The position numbers were made by a program, and so were the translations under genes. The notes under the pieces were generated by a model that saw only the letters and a list, made by a program, of their open reading frames with translations, ran no database searches and was not told the origin of the DNA. Of a stretch of 64,000 nucleotides of DNA, positions 16,663 to 26,852 are shown in pieces (within the stretch, counting starts at the first letter, position 1; each line of letters opens with the position of its first letter). Source of the stretch: Jeotgalicoccus sp036782755 (GTDB lineage: Bacteria; Bacillota; Bacilli; Staphylococcales; Salinicoccaceae); the NCBI GenBank assembly GCA_036782755.1, contig DAIPYL010000002.1:37098-101097 (forward strand), in the 5' to 3' direction.

Positions 16663-17646
16663 ATGGCTAAAATTGCTGTAGATTTAATGGGCGGAGACAA
16701 GGCTCCGAAAGCGATAGAAGAAGGTATACTCCAGGCGGTGGAAATTTTTGAAGATGTAGAGATTCTGGCATACGGCATGGCGGGCAGCTACAGCGGGAAC
16801 CATCCGCGTGTAACGTTCATCGAAGTGACTGAGAAAATTGAATCGGAAGATGATCCGGTGAAATCTGTCAGACGTAAAAAAGACAGTTCGCTTGTCAGAG
16901 CAGTAAAAGCTGTTGCTGACGGTGAAGCAGAGGCGGTCGTATCAGCAGGTAATACCGGAGCTATTATGAGTGCCGGACTGTTTGGCGTTAAACGCATTAA
17001 AGGAATTGAACGTCCTGCAATTACGACCATGCTGCCGACAACTTCCGGCAAAGGTATGCTGATGCTTGATATGGGTGCGAACTCTGAAAACAAACCAAAC
17101 CATTTACTGCAGTTTGCACAGATGGCAAGCGTGTATATGGAAAATATTGAAGGACGTAAAAATCCGTCAATCGGTTTAATTAACAACGGCAGTGAAGAAA
17201 TTAAAGGAACTGAACTGACGAAAGAAACATACCAGCTGTTAAAACACAGCGGTCTGAACTTCAAAGGATTCTTTGAAACGCGCGATATTCTGACAGGGGA
17301 TGTTGATATTGCTGTGACTGACGGCTTTACCGGCAACGTCGTGTTAAAAACAATCGAAGGTACTTCATCAAGCCTGCTTGGCGAAGTGAAAAAAATCATG
17401 ATGAAAAATCCGGTGAACAAACTTGCGGCACTGGCAATGAAGAATGATTTCCAGGAACTTAAAAACATGCTCGACTACAGACAGTTCGGCGGCGCACCAT
17501 TGATGGGACTGCAGGGCAACGTTATTAAAGCCCATGGTTCATCGGACGCGACTGCAATCGTCAACGCCGTTAAACAGGCGAAGATTATGGCGGACTCAGG
17601 CACGATCGACAAAATAAAAGACTTAATAGGTGAAACAAATGAGTAA
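16663..17646 (+). CDS. plsX: Phosphate acyltransferase PlsX
   Basis: The 327-residue enzyme opens with IAVDLMGGDKAPKA and contains SAGNTGA and a GMLMLDMGAN block, all family hallmarks. PlsX converts acyl-ACP to acyl-phosphate for PlsY, the first step of phospholipid synthesis, and meets FakA-derived acyl-phosphate at the same pool. It starts three bases after fapR and overlaps fabD by eight bases. Confidence 0.96.
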   Translation: MAKIAVDLMGGDKAPKAIEEGILQAVEIFEDVEILAYGMAGSYSGNHPRVTFIEVTEKIESEDDPVKSVRRKKDSSLVRAVKAVADGEAEAVVSAGNTGAIMSAGLFGVKRIKGIERPAITTMLPTTSGKGMLMLDMGANSENKPNHLLQFAQMASVYMENIEGRKNPSIGLINNGSEEIKGTELTKETYQLLKHSGLNFKGFFETRDILTGDVDIAVTDGFTGNVVLKTIEGTSSSLLGEVKKIMMKNPVNKLAALAMKNDFQELKNMLDYRQFGGAPLMGLQGNVIKAHGSSDATAIVNAVKQAKIMADSGTIDKIKDLIGETNE

Positions 17647-18547
17647 ATTAATAATTTTTCCGGGACAAGGTGCCCAGTACGGAGGTATGGCAAAAGATTT
17701 ATACGAACAAAACGATAAATCCCGCGCTGTACTCGATGAAATTTTTTCATATGTTGATTTCGATTTAAAAGAAATTATGTTCAGTGAAGAAGACGCACGT
17801 TTAAACGATACTAAATATACGCAGCCGGCATTATTCGCACATAGTCTTGCAGTGCTTGCGGCGACAGGTCTTAAAGGCGACTACTTACTTGGACACTCAC
17901 TTGGTGAACTTCCGGCACTTGTACACGCTGGTGTAGTAACGCTTCGTGACGGAGTGAAACTCGTCACAACACGCGGTGAATTAATGAGCCGGGCAGACAG
18001 CGGGGCAATGGCAGCGGTTATCGGCATGGGCTTTAAAGACCTTGAAGAAGCATGCATCAGCGTGTCGGATGACAGCTCAAAAGTTGCGCCGGCAAACATT
18101 AACGCACCGGACCAGGTCGTTGTATCGGGAGATACGGATGCAGTTGAGCGTTTTAAAGAGCTTGCGAAAGAACGCGGTGCACGCCGCATTATTCCATTAA
18201 AAGTATCGGGTGCTTTTCACTCGCACTTAATGGAACCTGCACGTAAAGAGTTTAAATCATTTGTCGATACGATTGACTTTAACGATGCACAAATTCCGGT
18301 TATTCAAAACGTCAGCGCACAGGCTGAAACGGATGCAGCAGCGATTAAACATCAGTTTGTTGAGCAGATTACACATCCGGTACGTTTTGTGGAATGTGTT
18401 GAGACTGCTGCGGAACTTGGTGTAACAGAAGCAGTTGAAGTCGGACCGAAGAAAGTTCAGTCCGGACTGGTGCGTAAAATCACGAAAGAAATATCTACTT
18501 CAAATATCGATACATTCGAACAGGCAGAGGTGTTTTTAAATGAGTAA
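17639..18547 (+). CDS. fabD: Malonyl-CoA:ACP transacylase
   Basis: A 302-residue acyltransferase with the N-terminal FPGQGAQYGGM motif, the catalytic Ser in GHSLGE and the partner His in SGAFHSHLM. It loads malonate onto ACP for fatty acid elongation. The ATG at 17639 is preferred to the GTG at 17630, since the AGGTGA ribosome site lies before it. It overlaps plsX by eight bases and fabG by eight bases, so the three are tightly coupled. Confidence 0.96.
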   Translation: MSKLIIFPGQGAQYGGMAKDLYEQNDKSRAVLDEIFSYVDFDLKEIMFSEEDARLNDTKYTQPALFAHSLAVLAATGLKGDYLLGHSLGELPALVHAGVVTLRDGVKLVTTRGELMSRADSGAMAAVIGMGFKDLEEACISVSDDSSKVAPANINAPDQVVVSGDTDAVERFKELAKERGARRIIPLKVSGAFHSHLMEPARKEFKSFVDTIDFNDAQIPVIQNVSAQAETDAAAIKHQFVEQITHPVRFVECVETAAELGVTEAVEVGPKKVQSGLVRKITKEISTSNIDTFEQAEVFLNE

Positions 18548-19277
18548 AATAGCATTGGTTACAGGTGCATCACGCGGAATCGGCCGCGAAATCGCGCTGA
18601 CGCTGGCTGAAGACGGCCATACGGTTATCGTGAACTATTCAGGTTCCAAAGATAAAGCAGACGACGTAGTAAAAGAAATTGAATCAAAAGGCGGCACAGC
18701 TGAGAGCTATCAGTGCCATGTGCAGAACGGCGAAGACGTTAAAACGATGATTAAACACATTACGGATACGTACGGTTCAATCGATATCGTTGTGAATAAC
18801 GCGGGTATTACACGCGACAATCTGTTAATGCGCATGAAAGAGAGTGAGTTCGACGACGTTGTCGACGTTAACTTAAAAGGCGTATTTAACGTGATTAAGA
18901 GCGTGTCACGTCCGATGATCCGCCAGAAGTCCGGACGTATCGTCAATATTTCAAGCATTGTCGGTTCACTCGGCAATGCCGGACAGACGAACTACGTTGC
19001 AACGAAAGCGGCAATCGACGGCATGACAAAATCCGTTGCCCGTGAACTTGCTTCGAAAAACATTACAGTTAACGGTGTGGCTCCCGGCTTTATCAAGAGT
19101 GATATGACAGATGTCCTCGGAGATGATGTAAAAGACGGTATGCTGCAGCAGATTCCATTGAAGCACTTCGGTGAAACGAAAGACATTGCGAACGCTGTAA
19201 GTTTCTTAACAAGCGACAAAGCATCTTATATTACAGGCCAGGTATTACACGTCAACGGCGGTATGTACATGGGTTAA
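18540..19277 (+). CDS. fabG: 3-oxoacyl-ACP reductase
   Basis: A 245-residue short-chain dehydrogenase with the cofactor motif TGASRGIGRE, NNAGITRDN, catalytic Ser in ISSIVG and the YVATK pair (Tyr, Lys). It reduces 3-ketoacyl-ACP with NADPH. It follows fabD with an eight-base overlap and precedes acpP by 36 bp, completing the FapR-controlled block. Confidence 0.96.
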   Translation: MSKIALVTGASRGIGREIALTLAEDGHTVIVNYSGSKDKADDVVKEIESKGGTAESYQCHVQNGEDVKTMIKHITDTYGSIDIVVNNAGITRDNLLMRMKESEFDDVVDVNLKGVFNVIKSVSRPMIRQKSGRIVNISSIVGSLGNAGQTNYVATKAAIDGMTKSVARELASKNITVNGVAPGFIKSDMTDVLGDDVKDGMLQQIPLKHFGETKDIANAVSFLTSDKASYITGQVLHVNGGMYMG

Positions 19278-19313
19278 AAGCTGTGATATTATTTAAGGGA
19301 GGTGAATTTAACA

Positions 19314-19553
19314 ATGGCTAATATTGATAAAATCAAAGACATCATCGTTGACAAACTTGGCATCGATGAAGAAAAAGTAACAAGAGAAGCATCTTTCAAA
19401 GATGACCTTGGAGCAGACTCACTTGATATCGCTGAACTGGTGATGGAACTTGAAGATGAGTTTGATATGGAAATTCCTGATGAGGAAGCTGAAAAAATCA
19501 ACACAGTAGGCGACGCATTGGATTTCATTGACAAAATTGAAAAAGAACAATAA
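19314..19553 (+). CDS. acpP: Acyl carrier protein
   Basis: A 79-residue acidic helical protein with the phosphopantetheine attachment Ser in GADSLDIAELV. It carries acyl chains for the Fab enzymes and for PlsX. The ATG at 19314 is chosen because GGGAGGTG lies ahead of it; the GTG at 19302 is within that ribosome site. A terminator follows directly. Confidence 0.97.
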   Translation: MANIDKIKDIIVDKLGIDEEKVTREASFKDDLGADSLDIAELVMELEDEFDMEIPDEEAEKINTVGDALDFIDKIEKEQ

Positions 19554-19561
19554 AACACTTG

Positions 19562-19592
19562 AAAAATCCACTTATGACGAAGTGGATTTTTC
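19562..19592 (+). terminator. Terminator after acpP
   Basis: A 12-bp perfect stem (arms 19562-19573 and 19580-19591, AAAAATCCACTT with its complement) with an ATGACG loop and terminal T-run, eight bases after the acpP stop. Confidence 0.88.
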
Positions 19593-19637
19593 TTTGTGAA
19601 TAAATACGGATAATAGTAAAATGAATGAGGTGGATAT

Positions 19638-20399
19638 ATGGATTTCAAAGTAGTGCTGGACAAAGTTAAAACGGATGCATCAGCACAAAGTAAACTCGAT
19701 AAGTTTAACGTGATGTTTAAAGAATTCGCAGATAAAATTAATATTAAAGTCGATAAACCGGGTCTTTATCAGCAGGCATTTATGCACAGTTCGTATATTA
19801 ATGATCTTGGACTCGATAAGAGATATAATAACGAACGGCTCGAATTTCTCGGCGATGCAGTACTAGAATTGATGGTATCAGATCATATTTTTAACAAGTA
19901 CGAAGAGCTTCCTGAAGGCAGGCTGACAAAACTTCGTGCAAATATCGTATGTGAACCTTCACTTGTAGTATTTGCCTCGAAACTCGAAATGCCGGAATTA
20001 ATTCTGCTTGGACGCGGTGAAGATAAAACAGGCGGAAGAAACCGTCCATCGATTGTCAGTGACGCGTTTGAAGCATTTCTCGGGGCACTGTATTTAGACC
20101 AGGGGAATGAAGGTGCGTGGAAGTTTTTAAGTAATTTTGTCTTCCCGCACATTTCATCCGAAGACTATAACGCAGTTATCGATTATAAAACGATGCTGCA
20201 GGAATATTCACATCAGGCGTTTTCTGAAAGTGTGGCTTATGAACTTGTAAGCTCGTCGGGACCAAGCCATCACCGCAAGTTTGATACAGAAGTATCAATC
20301 GGCGGAAAAGTGCACGGCACGGGTACAGGATTATCGAAAAAAGAATCAGAACAACAAGCAGCTAAAAGTGCGTTGCATGCACTCGGCCAAGAGGTGTAG
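19638..20399 (+). CDS. rnc: Ribonuclease III
   Basis: The 253-residue protein has the RNase III catalytic signature NERLEFLGDAVLEL, a second acidic cluster (DAFEAFLGALYLD) and a C-terminal double-stranded RNA-binding domain (from about residue 180). It processes rRNA precursors and degrades RNA duplexes. A GAGGTGG ribosome site precedes the ATG. smc starts six bases after its stop, the standard rnc-smc-ftsY arrangement. Confidence 0.97.
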   Translation: MDFKVVLDKVKTDASAQSKLDKFNVMFKEFADKINIKVDKPGLYQQAFMHSSYINDLGLDKRYNNERLEFLGDAVLELMVSDHIFNKYEELPEGRLTKLRANIVCEPSLVVFASKLEMPELILLGRGEDKTGGRNRPSIVSDAFEAFLGALYLDQGNEGAWKFLSNFVFPHISSEDYNAVIDYKTMLQEYSHQAFSESVAYELVSSSGPSHHRKFDTEVSIGGKVHGTGTGLSKKESEQQAAKSALHALGQEV

Positions 20400-20405
20400 A
20401 GACAT

Positions 20406-23400
20406 ATGGTATTTTTAAGACAGATCGATGCTCATGGTTTTAAATCATTTGCGGATAAGGTCAATATAAAATTCGACAGCGGTGTGACTGCTGTCGTCGG
20501 TCCCAACGGGAGCGGAAAAAGTAATATAACGGACGCCATCAGATGGGTGCTCGGTGAACAGTCGGCACGCGTAATGCGCGGTGCGAAAATGGAAGACATT
20601 ATTTTTGACGGCACTGAAAACCGTACGCCGATGAACTATGCATCAGTCAGTCTGATTTTAAACAATGACGACCATGTGCTCGGCCAATCAAAAGAAGTCG
20701 TTATTTCAAGAAAACTGTACCGGAGCGGTGACAGCGAATATTTTATCAACAATGAAAAATCCAAGCTGAAAGATATTACGGAATTATTCCTCGACTCGGG
20801 TCTCGGAAAAAATGCGTACAACATTATCAGCCAGGGCCAGGTCGATGAAATATTAAAAGCAAAGCCGATCGAACGACGCAGGATTATTGAAGAAGCAGCG
20901 GGCGTAATGAAATATAAAAACCGCAAGCATGAGTCGGAAAAACGTCTCGATGAAACGAAGCAGAATCTGGCGCGGGTCCACGATATTATTGAAGAAATCA
21001 GTTCGCGCGTAAACCGTCTGGAACGTGAAAGTGCGATAGCAGAAGAGTATCTGGCACTGAAAGAGGAAATGACACAGAGCGATGTCGAAGTGAACGTTTA
21101 CGATACGATGCATCTTTTAACAGAGCTCGATGAAATTACTGCGCGTATTAAAAAGGAAGAAACAGGTCTTGAATCTGCACGTGAAACTTTAAAAGAAGTG
21201 CTGACAGCACTCGACACACTTGAAAAAGAACGCGACACACTGCAGCAGGAAGAGCGTACGCAAAATCAGACTCTTCTTGAAACGACACGTGAACTTGAGA
21301 AAATTGAAGGACGCATCGCATTATATGCAGAGCGCGAAACAAACAAGGAAACGCTGAAGCAGAATCTGGAAAACCGTCTTAGCCGCTACGAAGAAGAACT
21401 GAAAAGTTTAACAGCATCGCTTGAACAGGAAGAACAGAAAAAGAGTGACATGGCTGCTCAAAATAACACACTCACGAAAACAGTTAAAGATAAAAAACGC
21501 GAACTGAATGTTGTGCAGTCGACAGATGACAGCAATATTGAAAAACTGAAAGATGAATACTACGAACTGATGGTTAAAAAAACCACACTCGAAAATGATA
21601 AACGCCGGAACCGGGACGAACAGTCGAGGCTCGCTGACAGTATTCAGTATAAAAACGAACGTCTGACAGCATTGAACGAAGAAATTAAAACACTTGAAAG
21701 TACTTTTTCCAAGAAGAAACAGGCGCTCAGTGAAGCAGCTGAAAAATTAACTGCTGCCCGCGATGATTATAAAGATATGCGAATCAAACTGAATGAACTG
21801 AATGAACAGTACGACAAATCTAAAAATGATTACAACCGTGCAGCGAATTTTATCCAGAACCAGCAGTCGAAACTCGATATGCTGAAAAATATGGAAGAAA
21901 ATTATCAGGGGTATTATCCCGGAGTCCGTGCAGTGCTTAAAAACAAGGACAGCATACCAGGCGTAATCGGCGCCGTCGGTGAACTGATTTCAGCACCGTC
22001 TGAATATATGACAGCACTGGATACAGCACTTGGTCAGGCAAGCCAGAATATCGTTATGGATGTTGAGCACAATGCCCGTACCGCTATCACTTTTTTAAAA
22101 CAGAAGAATCTCGGCTTTGCGACATTCCTGCCGCTCGATACGATTCGTGAACGCCACCTGTCAGTCGACGTTGAGAAATCGCTCGAAGCATCGAATATCG
22201 ATTATGAAATTTTATCTGAAGTTGCAAATATTAAACGCGAATACCGTAAAGTACTGCTCCATCTCGTTAACACGACAGTGGTTGTAAAAGATATGAGTGA
22301 TGCGTCGGCACTGGCGCGTGCAACCGGGCAGCGTGTCCGTATTATTACGCTGGACGGCGAAACGATTATGCCGGGCGGGGCGATGAGCGGCGGTTCACGA
22401 AACCGTAAAGGTTCTATTATGGAATCGAAAAAAGAAATCGCGGATATCACTGAAAAGATTAAAGAATATACATCGCAGACGTCGGCGCTTAAAAAAGCGG
22501 TGGACGATATTTTAGAACAAATTGCGGATGCAGCTGTTCAGCTGAAACAGCTCGAAGAAGCGGGGACAACTCTTGGTGAAACCCACGATGCACTGCAGCA
22601 GGAAGTGACTCAGCTTGATTTCACGCTGACGAACAAAACAGATGCAGCTGCTGAACTGAAACGCGAAGTGGCAGATCTGTCACCTGAGGAAAAAACAGGC
22701 GACTTTGATACGAAAATTGAGAATTACACCCATCAGATGAGTGACATTAATACGCGCATTGATATGATGAGCCGTTCGCAAAGCGAAAAAGATGAGCAGA
22801 TTGCACAGCTGCAAAGTGAACTGCAGCAGCTGAATAATGATAAAATAACATTAGACGGTGAAATGCGCTTTACCGATGCAGCAATTGAACGCATCAATGT
22901 GAATATCGATAGTGTTAAACACAATATCGATAATACGAAGAGTGAGGCGGATATGATTAATGACGATCTTGGGGCGATGGATATTTCAGAGCTCGAAGAG
23001 AACAAAACAAGGTTGTCGGAATTACTTGAACAGGTGAACAGCCGTCTTGAGGAAATTACAGAGAAGCTTGCGTCTATAAAAGAAGAACATAAGAAAAACA
23101 CCGAAAAAGAAGATGAACTGCGTAAAGCGGCGGATACGAGCCAGCAGCAGCTGCGTACAGACTCTGCGGCACGCGAAGGCCTGGATACGCAGATTGAAAA
23201 CAAGATGACCTACTTAAGCGACAACTACAAAATGACTTACGAACTGGCACGTACGCAGTTTGAAACATTTGAGAACATTGAAGCAAAACGTCAGAAGATT
23301 ACATTGAACAAGAAGAGTATTGAAGAACTTGGCCCGGTGAATATCGGTGCTATTGAAGAGTTTGCGACGGTCAATGAACGCTACATGTTCTTAAAAGAAC

Positions 23401-23960
23401 AGGAAGATGATTTAATCGAAGCGCGCCAGACGCTGCTCGATGTCATCAGCGAAATGGATGAAGCAGTGGCAGCGCGTTTCAAGGAAACGTTCTGCCAGGT
23501 GAATCATTACTTCCAGGAAGTGTTTACCGATATGTTCGGCGGGGGACGTGCGGAGCTGAGACTGCTGGAAGAAGGGAATTATCTGGACTCAGGCATAGAA
23601 ATATTTGCCGAGCCGCCGGGTAAAAAACTGTCATCACTGTCGCTGTTATCAGGCGGCGAGCGTGCATTGACAGCAATCAGTCTGCTGTTCAGTGTGCTCC
23701 GTGTGAAAGTGAGTCCGTTCATTATTCTCGATGAAGTTGAAGCGGCACTCGACGAAGCAAACGTAACGAGATATGCGAAATACTTGAAGAAACTTTCAGC
23801 TGATACGCAGTTTATCGTTATTACTCACCGTAAAGGAACGATGGAAGAAGCGGACCGCCTGTTTGGTGTAACAATGCAGGAAAAAGGTGTGACGAAGCTG
23901 ATCAGTGTGGATTTAAAAAATTATGAAGAACCAGAACCGGTAAGAGAGGACGGAAATTAA
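20406..23960 (+). CDS. smc: Chromosome segregation protein SMC
   Basis: The 1184-residue ATPase has Walker A (GPNGSGKSN near 32-40), a long coiled coil, a hinge (about 505-670, GYYPGVRAVL and the conserved GGAMSGGSRN), the return coiled coil, the LSGGERALTA signature and Walker B (IILDEVEAALDE). SMC dimers with ScpAB load at ParB sites and align the chromosome arms. Length is normal. Its final base is the first base of the ftsY start. Confidence 0.98.
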   Translation: MVFLRQIDAHGFKSFADKVNIKFDSGVTAVVGPNGSGKSNITDAIRWVLGEQSARVMRGAKMEDIIFDGTENRTPMNYASVSLILNNDDHVLGQSKEVVISRKLYRSGDSEYFINNEKSKLKDITELFLDSGLGKNAYNIISQGQVDEILKAKPIERRRIIEEAAGVMKYKNRKHESEKRLDETKQNLARVHDIIEEISSRVNRLERESAIAEEYLALKEEMTQSDVEVNVYDTMHLLTELDEITARIKKEETGLESARETLKEVLTALDTLEKERDTLQQEERTQNQTLLETTRELEKIEGRIALYAERETNKETLKQNLENRLSRYEEELKSLTASLEQEEQKKSDMAAQNNTLTKTVKDKKRELNVVQSTDDSNIEKLKDEYYELMVKKTTLENDKRRNRDEQSRLADSIQYKNERLTALNEEIKTLESTFSKKKQALSEAAEKLTAARDDYKDMRIKLNELNEQYDKSKNDYNRAANFIQNQQSKLDMLKNMEENYQGYYPGVRAVLKNKDSIPGVIGAVGELISAPSEYMTALDTALGQASQNIVMDVEHNARTAITFLKQKNLGFATFLPLDTIRERHLSVDVEKSLEASNIDYEILSEVANIKREYRKVLLHLVNTTVVVKDMSDASALARATGQRVRIITLDGETIMPGGAMSGGSRNRKGSIMESKKEIADITEKIKEYTSQTSALKKAVDDILEQIADAAVQLKQLEEAGTTLGETHDALQQEVTQLDFTLTNKTDAAAELKREVADLSPEEKTGDFDTKIENYTHQMSDINTRIDMMSRSQSEKDEQIAQLQSELQQLNNDKITLDGEMRFTDAAIERINVNIDSVKHNIDNTKSEADMINDDLGAMDISELEENKTRLSELLEQVNSRLEEITEKLASIKEEHKKNTEKEDELRKAADTSQQQLRTDSAAREGLDTQIENKMTYLSDNYKMTYELARTQFETFENIEAKRQKITLNKKSIEELGPVNIGAIEEFATVNERYMFLKEQEDDLIEARQTLLDVISEMDEAVAARFKETFCQVNHYFQEVFTDMFGGGRAELRLLEEGNYLDSGIEIFAEPPGKKLSSLSLLSGGERALTAISLLFSVLRVKVSPFIILDEVEAALDEANVTRYAKYLKKLSADTQFIVITHRKGTMEEADRLFGVTMQEKGVTKLISVDLKNYEEPEPVREDGN

Positions 23961-25069
23961 TGGGTATTTTTGACCGCTTTAGACGGAAGAAGAAAAAACA
24001 GGAAGAACAGCCGGCATCACTCGAGGCGCAGACGGATAAACTCGACGACGGCTTGATTTCCCTCGATGAGTTTGAGGAATGGGAGCAGGAACAGCTCAGC
24101 TATAAGTTTGAAATTGGGCTTAAAAAGAGCCGGGACAAATTCCAGCAGGACATCAACGCTTTAATGTCCCGCTATCGTACAGTGGATGAAGATTTCTTCG
24201 AAGCACTGGAAGAAGTACTGATTTCAGCCGATGTCGGTTTTAATACAGTAATGGAATTAACAGAAGAGCTGCGCCGTGAAGCACAGCTGAAAAATATTAC
24301 TGAAACATCAGATCTCCGTGAGACAATCGTTGAAAAAATGGTTGAGATTTACGAACGTAACGGTAACGCTTCAGACGAAATGACGATTAACGAAGACGGT
24401 CTGACTGTCGTGTTAATGGTCGGCGTTAATGGTGTCGGCAAGACAACATCAATCGGCAAGCTCGCATACAAGTATACGCAGGAAGGCAAAAAAGTTATGC
24501 TCGCTGCGGGAGATACATTCCGTGCCGGTGCAATTAACCAGCTGCAGGTATGGGGAGACCGTGTCGGTGTTGATGTGATTAAACAGGCAGAAGGATCAGA
24601 TCCTGCTGCGGTAATGTTCGATGCAGTCAATGCTGCGAAAAAACGCGGCGCGGACATTCTGTTCTGCGACACTGCAGGACGTCTGCAGAACAAAGGCAAC
24701 TTAATGAACGAATTGTCTAAAATTAAAAAAGTCATTCAGAAAGTTGTGCCTGAAGCACCGCACGAAGTACTGCTTGTACTTGATGCAACGACAGGACAGA
24801 ACGCACTCAGCCAGGCGAAAGCATTTAAAGAAGTGACTGACGTATCAGGTATTATTTTATCCAAACTTGACGGTACTGCTAAAGGCGGAATCGTGCTGGC
24901 AATTAAAAATGAGCTGGGTATTCCGGTGAAATTTGTCGGACTTGGCGAGCAGCTCGATGACCTGCAGCCGTTCGATGCGGAAAACTATGTGTACGGCTTA
25001 TTTGCTGATATGATTCAGGAGAGCGATACGCTCGAAGAAAAATTAGAGGAAGATAAAGATGACCAATGA
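23960..25069 (+). CDS. ftsY: Signal recognition particle receptor FtsY
   Basis: A 369-residue SRP GTPase: a charged N-terminal A region, an N domain, and a G domain with GVNGVGKTTSIGK, DTAGRLQNK and TKLDGTAKGG (read here as SKLDGTAKGG). It receives ribosome-nascent chain-SRP complexes at the membrane. It overlaps smc by one base and ylxM by 11 bases, linking it to the SRP genes downstream. Confidence 0.97.
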   Translation: MGIFDRFRRKKKKQEEQPASLEAQTDKLDDGLISLDEFEEWEQEQLSYKFEIGLKKSRDKFQQDINALMSRYRTVDEDFFEALEEVLISADVGFNTVMELTEELRREAQLKNITETSDLRETIVEKMVEIYERNGNASDEMTINEDGLTVVLMVGVNGVGKTTSIGKLAYKYTQEGKKVMLAAGDTFRAGAINQLQVWGDRVGVDVIKQAEGSDPAAVMFDAVNAAKKRGADILFCDTAGRLQNKGNLMNELSKIKKVIQKVVPEAPHEVLLVLDATTGQNALSQAKAFKEVTDVSGIILSKLDGTAKGGIVLAIKNELGIPVKFVGLGEQLDDLQPFDAENYVYGLFADMIQESDTLEEKLEEDKDDQ

Positions 25070-25394
25070 TTTAGAACGCACGATGCGGATGAATTATCTG
25101 TATGATTTTTATCAGTCTCTGTTAACTGACAAACAGCAGAAATACATTGAATTGTATTATCTGGAAGATTTTCAGTTCAGTGAAATCGCAGAGGAGATGA
25201 GTGTGACACGTCAGGCTGTCTATGATAACCTTAAGCGTTCACGCGACATGCTCGAACAATACGAAGAAACACTTAGTATGTACAAAAACTTTAATAAGCG
25301 TCTCGAATTATATGCTGAGCTTAAACAAAAGCTTGGAGACAATATAACTGAAGATGTTAAAAAAATAATCGATAAGTTAGAGAAATTGGATTAA
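25059..25394 (+). CDS. ylxM: UPF0122 helix-turn-helix protein YlxM
   Basis: A 111-residue protein with a sigma-70 region 4-like helix-turn-helix (FSEIAEEMSVTRQAVYDNLKRS) in its middle. The family always lies next to ffh and has been reported in streptococci to modulate SRP activity; the role in this organism is inferred. It overlaps ftsY and precedes ffh by 13 bp. Confidence 0.93.
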   Translation: MTNDLERTMRMNYLYDFYQSLLTDKQQKYIELYYLEDFQFSEIAEEMSVTRQAVYDNLKRSRDMLEQYEETLSMYKNFNKRLELYAELKQKLGDNITEDVKKIIDKLEKLD

Positions 25395-25407
25395 GGAGGA
25401 CGGCACT

Positions 25408-26754
25408 ATGGCTTTTGAAGGTCTAGGAGAACGACTGCAGTCCACAATGGACCGCATTAAAGGTAAAGGTAAAGTAACTGAATCCGATGTTAAATTAATG
25501 ATGCGCGAAGTGCGTCTTGCACTGCTTGAAGCCGATGTTAACTTTAAAGTTGTTAAGCAGTTCGTTAACGACGTTAAAGAACGCGCGCTCGGTTCGGCTG
25601 TTATGCAGAGCTTAACACCCGGCCAGCAGGTCATTAAAATCGTTCAGGAAGAACTAACATCACTGATGGGCGGAGAAAACCAGAAGATTAATCTGGCACA
25701 GAAACCGCCGACAGTAATTATGATGGTCGGCTTGCAGGGTGCAGGTAAAACAACGACAGCAGGTAAGCTTGCACTGCACCTGCGCAAAAAACACAACAAG
25801 CGTCCGCTATTGGTAGCGGGGGATATTTACCGTCCGGCAGCGATTGACCAGCTGCAGACAGTCGGCAAACAAATCGATGTTCCTGTGTTCTCGATGGGCG
25901 ACCAGGTAAAACCTGAAGAAATCGTTGAGAATGCAATGAAACATGCTAAAGAAGAACACCTCGACACAGTAATCATCGATACGGCAGGCCGTCTGCACGT
26001 TGATGAAGCACTGATGAACGAGCTGAAGAATATTAAAGAATTGTCTAATCCGGATGAAATCATGCTCGTTGTCGACTCGATGACGGGTCAGGATGCAGTA
26101 AACGTTGCAGAAAGCTTTAACGAGCTGCTCGACATTACAGGCGTTACATTGACTAAACTCGATGGTGATACACGAGGCGGAGCGGCACTGTCAATCCGTT
26201 CGGTAACAGAGAAGCCGATTAAATTTATCGGGGTATCCGAGAAGATGGACGGGCTGGAGGCATTCCACCCGGAACGGATGGCTTCACGTATTCTTGGTAT
26301 GGGCGATGTTTTATCCATTATTGAAAAAGCCCAGGATAACGTCAACGAAGATGAGCAGAAAGCGCTCGAGAAAAAATTGAAAGATTCAAGTTTCACTCTC
26401 GACGACTTTTTGAGCCAGATGGACCAGGTGAAAACACTTGGACCGCTCGATGATCTTCTTAAGATGATGCCTGGTGCAAACAAAATTAAAGGGCTCGATA
26501 AAATGCAGTTCTCAGGGAAGGAAATCGACCATGTACAGGCGATTATCCGCTCGATGACACTGGATGAGCGCGAGCATCCTGAAAAACTGAACGCCAGCCG
26601 CAAGAAGCGTATTGCTAAAGGTTCAGGCCGTTCGCTGCAGGAAATCAACCGCTTATTAAAGCAGTTTAACGACATGAAGAAGATGATGAAACAGATGACA
26701 AGCGGTAAACGCAAAGGTAAAAACCCGTTTGGCGGCATGGGTCTGCCATTTTAA
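25408..26754 (+). CDS. ffh: Signal recognition particle protein Ffh
   Basis: The 448-residue protein has N and G domains (GLQGAGKTTTAGK near 105, DTAGRLHVD, TKLDGDTRGG) and a methionine-rich M domain (from about 300) ending in GGMGLPF, which binds 4.5S RNA and signal sequences. A near-perfect TAAGGAGG site precedes the ATG. The SRP RNA gene is not in the window. A strong terminator follows. Confidence 0.97.
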   Translation: MAFEGLGERLQSTMDRIKGKGKVTESDVKLMMREVRLALLEADVNFKVVKQFVNDVKERALGSAVMQSLTPGQQVIKIVQEELTSLMGGENQKINLAQKPPTVIMMVGLQGAGKTTTAGKLALHLRKKHNKRPLLVAGDIYRPAAIDQLQTVGKQIDVPVFSMGDQVKPEEIVENAMKHAKEEHLDTVIIDTAGRLHVDEALMNELKNIKELSNPDEIMLVVDSMTGQDAVNVAESFNELLDITGVTLTKLDGDTRGGAALSIRSVTEKPIKFIGVSEKMDGLEAFHPERMASRILGMGDVLSIIEKAQDNVNEDEQKALEKKLKDSSFTLDDFLSQMDQVKTLGPLDDLLKMMPGANKIKGLDKMQFSGKEIDHVQAIIRSMTLDEREHPEKLNASRKKRIAKGSGRSLQEINRLLKQFNDMKKMMKQMTSGKRKGKNPFGGMGLPF

Positions 26755-26758
26755 AATA

Positions 26759-26800
26759 AAAACACACATGTAAAGAAAAAACTCTTTACATGTGTGTTTT
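26759..26800 (+). terminator. Terminator after ffh, containing the -35 of the rpsP promoter
   Basis: An 18-bp inverted repeat (arms 26759-26776 and 26783-26800) centred on a short A-rich loop and ending in TTTT. Its right arm contains TTTACA, which is also the -35 of the next promoter. Confidence 0.88.
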
Positions 26801-26813
26801 CATTTGTTATGAT
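26785..26813 (+). promoter_or_regulatory. Predicted promoter of the rpsP operon
   Basis: TTTACA (26785-26790) and TATGAT (26808-26813) are 17 bp apart. The -35 lies in the right arm of the ffh terminator. Confidence 0.6.
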
Positions 26814-26852
26814 AAGAAAGTCGAAAAGAAGTAAAGAGAGGAGTTTTCACAC

